From Psococerastis gibbosa (lineage: Eukaryota > Arthropoda > Insecta > Psocodea > Psocidae), in the NCBI GenBank assembly GCA_963971405.1, contig OZ020484.1, forward strand, positions 19,964,001 to 20,028,000: a DNA stretch of 64,000 bases, in the 5' to 3' direction. Each line of letters begins with the position of its first letter. Within the stretch, counting starts at the first letter, position 1. This document shows, in pieces, positions 55,801 through 64,000 of the stretch. The notes under the pieces are model-generated. The model saw only the letters and a list, made by a program, of their open reading frames with translations, was not told the DNA's origin and did not search any database. A program made the translations under genes and the position numbers.

Positions 55801-56369
55801 CTATTTCACTTTCTGGTGAGTGGAAACATCTAGCGGCCTTTCACCACCGAGAAGAGACCACATGGACTTCCACGACCTTTGGGTGTGCACCAGCTGTGGC
55901 GTCAGTTTGGCAGAATACTGGGCCCAGAAACTATGAGTCTCTACCCCGGTCTCGAAAAACAAACAAACTTCTTGGTATTATATATTGTTAGCAATTGCAT
56001 TTTCAATAAAAAATTCATGGTCACATTTATTTGTCTGAAACGTGTGAAATAAATTTCTTGAAAATGAAATCAGTTAATTTTCCTTGAAATAAGTTGTTGG
56101 AATCTTGTAGGGGGTTGAACCAAGTGGTGGGAACTCATGCAAACTGAGCAAGATTGCGTGTAACTGGTAGGCAGGCAATGCTTGGGACGCGTCTGGGGAG
56201 TCGCTTCATTAGCCCGCAGTTAAATCAAGTCCCACTTAGCAGTAATTAGCCCGTTTAAGTATAATGCAGCCAGTCAGGCGACCGCCGTCTACCTACGAAC
56301 TTCTCCGCACAGTCTAGTGTTTGGCCTTGAACTTGGTACAGTCTATGTAAAAATTAATATATATTTATT
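55801..56369. other. No gene recognised
   Basis: 55810-55960 reads as mixed-composition DNA possibly belonging to the LINE beyond its visible end. The rest is unassigned. Confidence 0.35.
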
Positions 56370-56824
56370 ATCGGTGCCGATGAGCTCGCCCGTGAAGGAT
56401 CAAGCAGTTGAACCAGCCTTGGGCGTCTCAGGAGCCACAGTGAAGAGATCTGTTAACAACTATCTGCAACATAGATTCGAAAGCTTCTGGACGCAGGTGC
56501 CGAGGCAGACCCACTCCAAAGACAATATTGCTAGACCCTCGGAACACTCATCTAAAGTGCTACTTTCTATGAGTAGGTTTAGTATAAAAACAGTAGTCGC
56601 GCTTATGACAGGCCACGGACTGTTCCTAGAGCACCTATCAAAAATAGGCGTCCGGCAGCCATTGGAGAGCAGACTGTCACCGTTGCAGCTTGGAGGAAGA
56701 AACAGCCACGCACATCCTCAAGCACTGCTCATCTCTGTGTCGCCTTTACATTAAATTCAACCTATTCCACGTCCGCGAGGTGCATGGGTTCGCAAAAGAA
56801 GCCCGTCTGATGGGACATTTCTAA
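56370..56824 (+). pseudogene. LINE RNase H/zinc-knuckle tail, two frameshifts
   Basis: Three frames in order: GADELAREGSSS (end of RNase H), then PALGVSGATVKRSVNNYLQH and the LLSMSRFSIKTVVALMTGHG / LFLEHLSKIGV block, then CHRCSLEEETATHILKHC (C-x2-C-x12-H-x3-C) ending ARLMGHF and stop at 56822-56824. It is the same domain series as 34151-34834, but a different and more decayed family member. 5' truncated inside RNase H. Confidence 0.8.
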
Positions 56825-56828
56825 AACT

Positions 56829-56878
56829 TTTCTTCTTCTTAGGGTTACAATCTTAGCGATTGGTTGGCAGCAACTCCC
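56829..56878 (-). repeat. RTE 3' tail remnant abutting the LINE stop
   Basis: ttcttcttagggttacaatc, gattggttggcagcaact matches the first 50 bp of the RTE element at 18813 (minus orientation). It begins 5 bp after the stop of the preceding LINE fragment, which points the other way. So it is a tail-to-tail junction of two elements. Confidence 0.65.
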
Positions 56879-57121
56879 TGCATATCGTCCTTTTAGATAA
56901 GTGTTAAATGGTGCTCTATGGACTTCATGCGGTCTGCGGTCACCTATTTGTCATAATAATAATAATATTATCGGTGTTGAAGTTACGACCCCAGCCACTG
57001 GGTTTTGTACAGCTGTGAGATTAAGGCAGATGCCAATGCTCTGATTGGCTTGTGATTACCAAACCTTGTCACTGTGAGCCTGAAATTTCTATTAAAAAGC
57101 CTTTAGGTTACTGTATGTACT

Positions 57122-57250
57122 GGAAAGGTAAAGCAGTGGTATGGACTCCGACTTTGACCTAAAAGGTTGTTGGTTCGAGCCTACACTATAGCTTCATTTT
57201 CTGGCCATGCTTCGGAGGGCATGGAAAGCCGTCTGAGTGAAAGAGAGGGA
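57122..57250 (+). mobile_element. SINE-1 copy 5
   Basis: The only plus-strand copy: agcagtggtatggactccga (A-box region), ggttgttggttcgagcc (B box), ttcattttctggccatgctt, cggag. The tail part is missing after gaaagagaggg. Confidence 0.75.
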
Positions 57251-57258
57251 CGTTGCAA

Positions 57259-57390
57259 TTACGCATAATCTAGGGTTAAAAATGTAAACAAGACAATTTT
57301 AGAATGCTAAGTGCTACTCTAACGTTGTTCTGTTAACATTTTTATCCCCCAGTTAAGTTTTTATTAAACGGCATAGTTCCCCTGCGGTAT
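57259..57390. mobile_element. MITE-A copy 5
   Basis: ctagggttaaaaatgtaaac, aagacaattttagaatg, gttaacatttttatccc, attaaacggcatagttcccc, tgcgg. The left terminus is short. Confidence 0.65.
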
Positions 57391-58016
57391 ACTCGACCTT
57401 ACATCCACAACTGCTGAATTTGACGTGATATACCGTAAGAATACAACAGAAAAACGGTCTACAGCTTACGAGTTTTATGGTGCAGATTGTAGACGGCTTT
57501 GTAGATGCTGATAGTATGCACGATATACGATCTGTAAGTCAATGGCCTTCGCATATCTTCCAATTTAATGATTCTATCAATTAATTAAATGCACATGTTA
57601 GAAGTTAAATTAGGTCACAGACGCTGTTGTAAGACTGGGAGGTTATTGTTATCCTGTGTACCAGAAAAAAAATAAAACTGTTAATATCATGCTAGTATTA
57701 CTTCAGTATTATTCAGCATACCACAAGTTCAGCATTATTATGCTACTAGGTACATAGATATACAACCGCTACAATCACCCTCACGAGGATTTTCTCATAC
57801 TTGGTTAAGTCGAGCTAACACCGGTTGAAATGTCATTGGTAAGTATGTCTGAGCTTGTCCATTGGCCCTTGTAGTCGGTGTGGGTTGACATCGAGGAGTG
57901 AACCAGTTTGCCAATGGCTAGAAACTCAATCGGAAACAATCATTTCCAATTACCGATGGGGTCTTTGACAGAGCAAGATTCAATTCAACTACAAGTGGGC
58001 CTCCGTCCATAAAAAG
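57391..58016. other. No gene recognised
   Basis: AT-rich unique DNA. 57830-58010 has mixed composition and no match. Confidence 0.45.
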
Positions 58017-58043
58017 TTCTTCTTCTTCTTCTTCTTCTTCTTC
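58017..58043. repeat. (TTC)9 microsatellite
   Basis: Perfect trinucleotide run. The trinucleotide matches the (GAA)n tails of the RTE family in minus orientation, so it may mark another 3' end, but the adjoining sequence (gtccggtactcctctgc) does not match the known end. Confidence 0.8.
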
Positions 58044-59429
58044 GTCCGGTACTCCTCTGCGCCGAGGAATATATTTATAAATTAAAAATTATACCCTTGT
58101 AATACAAATAACCTGTGTCGGGGGCTCGCAGAGTAAACGCTATAGATGATGCAACATGTTTTCTATTTCTCGTCTGTGTTAGCAAAAAAACTAAGTTTCA
58201 ATTTCAAGTAAGTTTCACACCATTTAAAATTATAAGTTAACGTAAAAAGTAATTATAGTAAAGTAAGTTTTAAAGATAAATTTTAAAGCGATGTATTTTA
58301 ATTAAAAGCCAATTTTTATTTTCGTTTTTATTTCTCCTATTTTAGTTAATTTTTTAAGTTGTATGGGAAATTCATTAAAATCAATCTTAATAATAATAAT
58401 AATAATAATACCTCCCGAGACTGACATACCGTACGCCCATTACAGTACATACAGTACGCATTTTAACAGTCTTCCACGAGACATCCAAAGAATATAGGCA
58501 CATCAACTGAACATATTTCAGAGACGTTTGAAGACACAGTTTGATGCAATAGCACCGACAAGTGTAGACTAGACAGTTACATATAAAATACAGCAGATTA
58601 TCTCACAATATTCAGATACTCATAGTCATAGGCTATGTTAGGACAGATTTTCTGATTGTAGAACAAGGCCCTACAGCATAGATTTTTTTTTTTATACACG
58701 GCAATAAAGGTGAATTAAAAATTGTTTGCTACTCTATTACTGCTGATATTAGTCATGCTGATTGACATGACCTGAAATTTTTAAATTGAAATGTCCTGCT
58801 GCCAATACTGCCTGGGTGAATTAATTAGTTAAGAGCTAATCGGAATGTTAAAAATTCGTCCGAATATTTATTCTAATAAGAACAATTTCCTTTATAACTT
58901 TCTATTTATTAAAACAATTTTATGCTGTAAAGTTATCTTGATAAACCGAATATCCGAAATAAAAAATTTCAATTAAATTATAATATTAGGGTCGAGGTTA
59001 GTTCAAATTACAAAATGACTCAGAGAGGAAGAAGGGTTGCTGATGAAGCTATCGATGGGGTGCGGAGAAGGGCTGCGGCCTTCTCGAATTACGCACATAA
59101 AAATGGGGCAATTTAATTCACAGACAGGTTGCTTCCCCCCCCCCCTCCCCCCTCCTTACCAGTCAGTAGTAAGAGCTTCAACCCCTGTGCTGTGTCAGAT
59201 GCAAACTGGAGATATGGTAAAACGGGTTCGATTAATTTTGGATTGGTTGTTGTTTTAATTTAAAATTGCAAGTAAAGCTGCCTACGTGACGTTACCCGAA
59301 CCCTTTCAAACCCCTTTCTATTTTTCTTTTACCTGTTTAATTGTTTTTCAGTTTTCTTTCACTGTCCTTTTTAGTCGCATTGATATCAGTTTTAATTTTG
59401 ATTTCGCGATAAAAACATACTACTTATTA
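58044..59429. other. No gene; (AAT)n and C11 run
   Basis: (AAT)8 at about 58388-58411 and C11 at 59135-59145. No repeat-family match. Confidence 0.45.
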
Positions 59430-59541
59430 TATATTTTATATTTTGTTATATATTATTTATATATATATATTTTATAATATTTTTATATTTTGTTATATTT
59501 ATATATATTTATATTTTGTTATATATTTTATTATATATATA
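59430..59541. repeat. AT-only tandem repeat
   Basis: About 110 bp of nearly pure A/T with repeated ttatattttgttatat-type units, at least three occurrences. Partly self-complementary. Confidence 0.75.
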
Positions 59542-59744
59542 CTTGGCTTGTTGGTACATCATAGGGAGGCTCTTCCCCCGTGGTGAAACTATTATCAATT
59601 TTGACACTTGTTATTTTGAATTGTGTTTGTACTGAATATCTGGTGTGTAAGCTTCGAAGGTTAGTTCTATATGTTAGCGTTAGATGATCCTGATATCCCG
59701 TAGACCCTATGGTAGTGTCCAATTTCCCATCGTCCCTACACTTG

Positions 59745-59812
59745 TAGAGCCTCATACCAACCGTCTCCAAGGTACAAATTGCCATAACAATTGCCAATCC
59801 TCGCTGGAAGGC
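59745..59812 (-). repeat. Rpt-H copy 5, short
   Basis: On minus: gaggattggcaattgttatg, gcaatttgtaccttggagac. Only the 5' half-core of Rpt-H is present. Confidence 0.55.
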
Positions 59813-60744
59813 TATGAAGGTTTCATTTATTCTTCAAATTCATGGTATACAGTATGTATCGTCAGTTCAAATAGTATATCTAGCAGCACAAAAAGTCTCT
59901 GAATTTGCAAAAGTTGCAAAATAACTAGGCATAATTACAACGTTCATGGTATTTCCTTTCATCCGACTAAATGAAAGTTAAATTAATTTTAACTTGCTAG
60001 AAGTTCAAAAGGTTGAAACGTATTATTCATATTTTTCTGCATGCTTACAAATTACAATAGCGATGAAACGCTTCGGGGACTCATTTATGTCTTTGTAACC
60101 GCTATTTTCCTTCATATGGAAAACATTATTTCCCCCCGAATTTTTGGGCATTGGGTTAAAAATGGTGAATTTTTTGGAGTTTATTGTTAGTCTGAGATCG
60201 TTTCAAAATGTTAAGGGTTAAAAGTGGCTGGAGTATTAATAATAATAATTGGGAGGACAGCCACGTTTTACGTTTTTCTAGAGGACAGGCGCCCAGAACT
60301 TAATTAGCAACTTCTGACGTGGAACTGTGAGAGCAAGTGTGGAAACACATTTACCAGTGTCGTCTCTCTTTGCCATTGCCTCAGTATATTTATTAATTTC
60401 GTAAATTGTTCAAATTAAACTCGTCGGTTAACTTAACTAAAATATTCATTAATTGTCGAATCCTATGATTTTTGCTTCTCTGTAGGTGATAAATAAGTTA
60501 GCATTAGAATTTTTCCACAGAAACAGACTTAATGTCAAAATTTATTGCAAACAGTGTAGACCTGGGTAATTTTCCTCTTAACTGTAAGTGCGTGTGGGGT
60601 TCAGATGTTTTTAACTAATCAATTCCTCGTGGTACAGCCGCAAAGATATGAAAATATCATATAAATTATAAATTTTTGTTGTAACTTTGCATTTTCGCAC
60701 CTGAAATATTATTACTCTGTAAGTTATAAAAATGCGATAGAGTG
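59813..60744. other. No gene recognised; AT-rich
   Basis: A weak AG|GT site (gcttctctgtag|gtgata, about 60485). Nothing else. Confidence 0.4.
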
Positions 60745-60905
60745 CACTTAACAGATTTTATAGAATAGTCGTCTTGTAGATCATTCGGATAATTAGTCTG
60801 TTTTGTTTGAAAGTTTGTATATTTAACACATTTTTCATATGACTATTTTAATTGAGGCTGTGGAACGAAAAACTAATTAATTTCGTCAAAAATACAGGGG
60901 CATCA
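60745..60905 (+). repeat. Rpt-S copy 2
   Basis: acagattttatagaatagtc, gtctgttttgtttgaaag, catttttcatatgactattt, actaattaatttcgtcaaaa. Collinear with 36625-36775. Confidence 0.6.
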
Positions 60906-61606
60906 TTTTTTTTTAAACAGAATATTTCGAATTCTCTGCGTGTAACAGCCACATTTAAAGGCTCCGATTGCTAATTTGAAAAACAAACTCTTCTCGTAAA
61001 CAGCGTCATACGCCCGAAGTTGGTTCAAAGAAATTAGTAGAGTAAATAGTTTGGTAGCCTACAGGGATTTGTGTCACTCATTTTCTAAAAAGGCTTGACA
61101 TTTTTTTAAAAATGAAAATTAGGATACTTTATTTGATAATTTCAGAAACAACAGCCTGCCTTTCATGCGATAATAGAATCACACGTGGAGGTCATAACTG
61201 CTTAAATTGGGTAGAAAGGTTTGAAGCTGCCTTTCCCAATAACAAGTCTTTAGACAGTAATTTGTACTGTTTGCGGTTCACATGGCTGAATGATATTAAC
61301 TCTCAAGTTTCTGAGCATTGAAAGTTTTGGCTTAGCTGAAACTCTGAGCCAACGGTTGTAGTTTTGATTCTGGTAGATTGCTTGGTGGTTAATGCATGAT
61401 CGAAGGCTTCCCTGGAGGGCGTATAGCACTTCCTGTCTTCTCCAGTTACTCCCCAGTGCAGACCTCCTGCAAATGGATTTGCCTTTGGGGATGTTGAAAG
61501 TATCCTATTCAGAACCAGTCGCTTCACCCTTATCAAATCAAAAGTATTTGTTTACCTACACTATTTAATAAAGTGGTTATGATTGTTGCTTCAGTGAGTT
61601 TAGTAA
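60906..61606. other. No gene recognised
   Basis: Two motif-less frames (61112-61321 plus, 61303-61536 minus). 61380-61510 is G+C richer. No family match. Confidence 0.4.
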
Positions 61607-61740
61607 ATAAATAATGGCTTTTTGTTCTATTACTATACCAACCCTCTCTTACACTCAACTAGGAAGGCCCGGAACCACCTGTTTTACATGCCGTCCGAAA
61701 CATGGCCAGAAAATGTAACGCGTGTGGGACTCGAACCAAA
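61607..61740 (-). mobile_element. SINE-1 copy 6, head truncated
   Basis: ataatggctttttgttctat tail, ctctcttacactcaactagg, ccgtccgaaacatggccag, then gggactcgaacc. It stops at the B box. An internal deletion removes the agcggagttaggg segment. Confidence 0.75.
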
Positions 61741-62039
61741 AACAACCTAAATATAAAAGAATAACTTGTCCCAGAATAAGTGTAAATTATCCTAAACAAA
61801 CCCCAATGAATGCATGTAAATTGACATGCAATAATAATAGCGAATTAAAAATTAAAGTCTAAAATTGTTTGGCAACAGAGATTAATTGCTGTTGATTGTT
61901 GCATATGCTAGACGCAGGCGGAACATTTTTTTATACTATTGGGTCCAACAGTTGAATGTTGTCTGCTTCGCAGCAGGTTAGTTTCATTACCGTATTTGAA
62001 TGGTTTAAATAATTCCGTGGGTAAGTTATTAATTTCCGT
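61741..62039. other. No gene recognised
   Basis: AT-rich spacer between SINE-1 copy 6 and MITE-A copy 6. Confidence 0.5.
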
Positions 62040-62212
62040 TGGTGCTAACCCTGCTATTTTGCCGTTTAATAATAACATTTTATTCGGTTCAAAATATAGA
62101 CATAATAATTTTAGAATAGCACTTAGCATTCTAAAAAATCATTTTTTGAAATGTTTGACCCAAAATAAGTTTTTCTTTTAAAATTAAATGCCATAGTAGG
62201 CACGCTGCAGCA
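62040..62212. mobile_element. MITE-A copy 6
   Basis: ggtgctaaccctgc and ttgccgtttaataataaca on the left; aataattttagaatagc; then aattaaatgccatagtaggc and acgctgcag on the right. Diverged. The 73- and 80-codon frames over it are shadows. Confidence 0.6.
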
Positions 62213-63008
62213 AGTACTAATTTTTAAATAGAATTTATTGTTCTACCAATTTTGGGCAACTTCGACCATCCGTCGGACGATCGAAATACAGAGAATTGAG
62301 TTAGCCTGTTCTTTGGGATAGGGTAAGGGCGGTATGAGCAAACCGTTCCTTTAGCGTGTTTAGTTTGTGGACAATTTTTAAAAATTCATTTTAATGATAA
62401 TCCATTAATTAACTAAAAGTTTTCAATTATAAAATTCAACTTAAAATGAAGTTAAAGAGAATTCTATTGTTTTATTTTATTAACAGGCAGGGATTGATGG
62501 GAAATTGCTAAGTAGCATAATATTGATGGGGAAACATTTCACTGGGTCATTTAGCAGTCAGTTTATTTCGTGAAAATATTTTGAAATCAGTTGACGCAGG
62601 CAGGCTTGTGCTTTGTGATTTTATAAAGTGGACTGCCCAGAAAGGAGATCAAAGTAGCTTTTCAATCTTGAAAGTTTTAATCGAGCAGCTTACATCAGAC
62701 GGTTTTTCTGCTCTCGCTGTCCTTTGACTGCTGATCCCATTGTGCCTTGTCAGCTGCAGGGAGCCGTTGGCACTCGAGCCTCGGGGGTTAGGCTGCACGC
62801 TACTCCCCTTTGCTGGCTGAATTATTAATGGCTTATCGTGGAAGGGGGTGTTTTCAGTTTGTTTAGAACGCTTTGCTATTCTCTTAGCCGTTCTCAGCAA
62901 TTTTGATGCTTGCTACTTAATCGGTGATGACTGTGCCTTAAAAGTTTTTTTTTATACTGTACAAATTACCACCTCTACTACTAAACCATGATTCAGGCTA
63001 CATTATAT
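62213..63008. other. No gene recognised
   Basis: 62640-62880 is G+C richer with an 83-codon minus frame lacking motifs. No repeat match. Confidence 0.4.
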
Positions 63009-63160
63009 TAAAAGGGCATATTCCACCTACGTCAATAGCGAATAGTAAATGTGGTATTGACGTGGTAGCAGACATTTTTAGTATGTCTTTAATGTCTGAT
63101 ACCACGTCAGTACCACATTTACTATTGACTATTGACGTAGGTGGAATAAGCGCCTTAACA
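63009..63160. mobile_element. MITE-C, near-perfect palindromic element
   Basis: The left arm ttccacctacgtcaatagcg (63021 on, through agtaaatgtggtattgacgt and ggtagcagacatt) is inverted in the right arm (63090-63146) with only about four differences in 56. The outer edges continue (ttaaaagggcat / gcgccttaac) at lower identity. The loop is about 12 bp. Non-coding, and the high arm identity suggests a recent insertion. Shares a 17-mer with 10042-10058. Confidence 0.8.
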
Positions 63161-63267
63161 CTTAAAACGTGTCAATACTGTAATGTTTTGCAAAGCATAC
63201 TTCGTTGATATTGACAGGCAGGGGTGGGTGGGCTGTTTATTCCCAATTCTGTTAGGCAATCTGCTAT

Positions 63268-63460
63268 TAGGAGCCGAAATTAGAGGATATAGAAAAAACT
63301 CGACTTGGCGGGATTTGAACCCACGATCTACGCCTATCCGGGGCGTCGTTTTAACGGCTGGAACACAATCCCTTTCGGTTATAACGAGGAGGTTCCCTCT
63401 TCAACTAGAGTGAATTTAATGTCAGTTGTGTATATCATATAATAATGCAATATATTGCAA
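63268..63460 (-). mobile_element. SINE-2 copy 3, longest (tRNA-derived)
   Basis: On minus: a decayed D-arm/anticodon region (ccagccgttaaaacgacgcc), taggcgtagatcgtgggttc, aaatcccgccaagtcg (B box/T arm), an A-run read as T-run, tatcctctaatttcggc. The distal end (atatcataaataatgcaata type) is shared with the deleted copy at 2103. Confidence 0.75.
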
Positions 63461-63505
63461 TTAGAAGCTCATTGTACAACGAGGTTGCCCAGAGGCCGTC
63501 TAAGG

Positions 63506-63766
63506 CCCGGTACACACGGACGATTCGAACGCCGGCGATCCGCTGAGAGATTTGTCATAGGAGCAAATGGGCTGGTGATTGGTTGGTGCAAACAGTCTAG
63601 TTCTGAACGCACTACAGCAGTCGTGTGTCGAGGGGGAAACTGTGCACCTGGGACAAGTCAGCGACAGGACTTAGCTGAAGTAGACTCTTGGGTTTTGCAC
63701 CATTCCATTTGCTCTCATTACCTGTATTTCTCCGTGGTTCACTGGTGTATGTACTGTTGTACCTAA
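63506..63766 (+). mobile_element. Possible DNA-transposon end
   Basis: ggcccggtacacacggacga resembles the terminal repeats of hAT/Harbinger-type elements (GGCCCGTACACACGG style). No clear opposite end was found; cagtcgtgtgtcgag at about 63620 is a weak candidate. The 103-codon frame over it has no recognised motif. Confidence 0.3.
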
Positions 63767-63871
63767 CTCACACTTACGACTGATCTTGACCAGAAACCGA
63801 TTGAATGTGGTGTTAATACCTCCTTGTCCCGTTCCTGGAGTATGTCAGTATCGGAGATTAAAGAAAAATTG

Positions 63872-63911
<40 letters not shown>

Positions 63912-64000
63912 GTGAAACGGAAATTTGAAGTTTTGGTATTTTCAAATACCCTGCGGGTTCGGTTAGGACACCGTGTTATCTTGAATTGTTTGTTTTCAGT
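63767..64000. other. T32 run and window end
   Basis: T32 at about 63877-63908 could be the poly(A) of a minus-strand retroposon lying to its right, but that sequence is unrecognised. The window ends in ttgtttgttttcag|t, an acceptor-like string. Confidence 0.4.

Noticed and set aside
56317-56754. 145-codon plus frame as a single host gene
   Set aside because: It is the middle frame of a frameshifted LINE tail; the correct ending is in another frame.
63988-64000. Splice acceptor opening a host exon at the window end
   Set aside because: Only one base follows the AG, so no exon can be evaluated.

Overview
The window looks like non-coding, repeat-rich nuclear DNA of a large-genome arthropod, most likely an insect. 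The evidence is AT-rich base composition, no operons or bacterial gene spacing, many 5'-truncated non-LTR retrotransposon (LINE) tails, two tRNA-derived SINE families and at least seven kinds of foldback/MITE element. I could not name the order or species. I found no host protein-coding exon, rRNA gene, intact tRNA gene or CRISPR array. Almost all open frames here are short chance frames. The only two long frames that read convincingly as protein are retrotransposon pieces: an RTE-type reverse transcriptase C-terminus (18837-19547, minus) and an RNase H plus zinc-knuckle tail (34151-34834, minus). LAYOUT. 1-5 kb: a perfect AG|GT recursive-splice-like site at 19/20, then mostly unique DNA, then a 740-bp foldback (3526-4262) with a dispersed repeat sitting in its loop. 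5-18 kb: MITEs, SINEs, a Helitron-like end at 11 kb, two related LINE tails at 12.1 and 13.4 kb, a second AG|GT site at 14867, and a MITE/LINE composite at 17.4 kb. 18-26 kb: the RTE element, a foldback whose two arms carry hammerhead-ribozyme-like cores (20.5 kb), another large hairpin (21.6 kb), and more repeats. 26-41 kb: SINEs, a MITE, the poly(A)-tailed RNase H element at 34 kb, repeat-poor stretches, and the best AG|GT site at 40850. 41-64 kb: a 105-bp tandem duplication, a 378-bp TIR element, more LINE ends at 43.7, 49.5, 51.6, 52.6, 55.5 and 56.5 kb, copies of the same SINE and MITE families, and a near-perfect palindromic MITE at 63.0 kb. INTERPRETATION. Three AG|GTAAG sites on the plus strand, with no coding exon between them, suggest the window lies inside a very long intron of a plus-strand gene that may be spliced in steps (inference). 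The mobile elements act as families rather than as a pathway. Autonomous RTE-like and RNase H-bearing LINEs are the plausible source of the machinery that copied the SINE-like repeats. Tc1/mariner- or Harbinger-type transposases, none of which is encoded here, would have moved the MITEs. Family labels used below (SINE-1, SINE-2, MITE-A to H, Rpt-C/G/H/S/T) are mine. Family boundaries are by eye and may be off by 5-20 bp.
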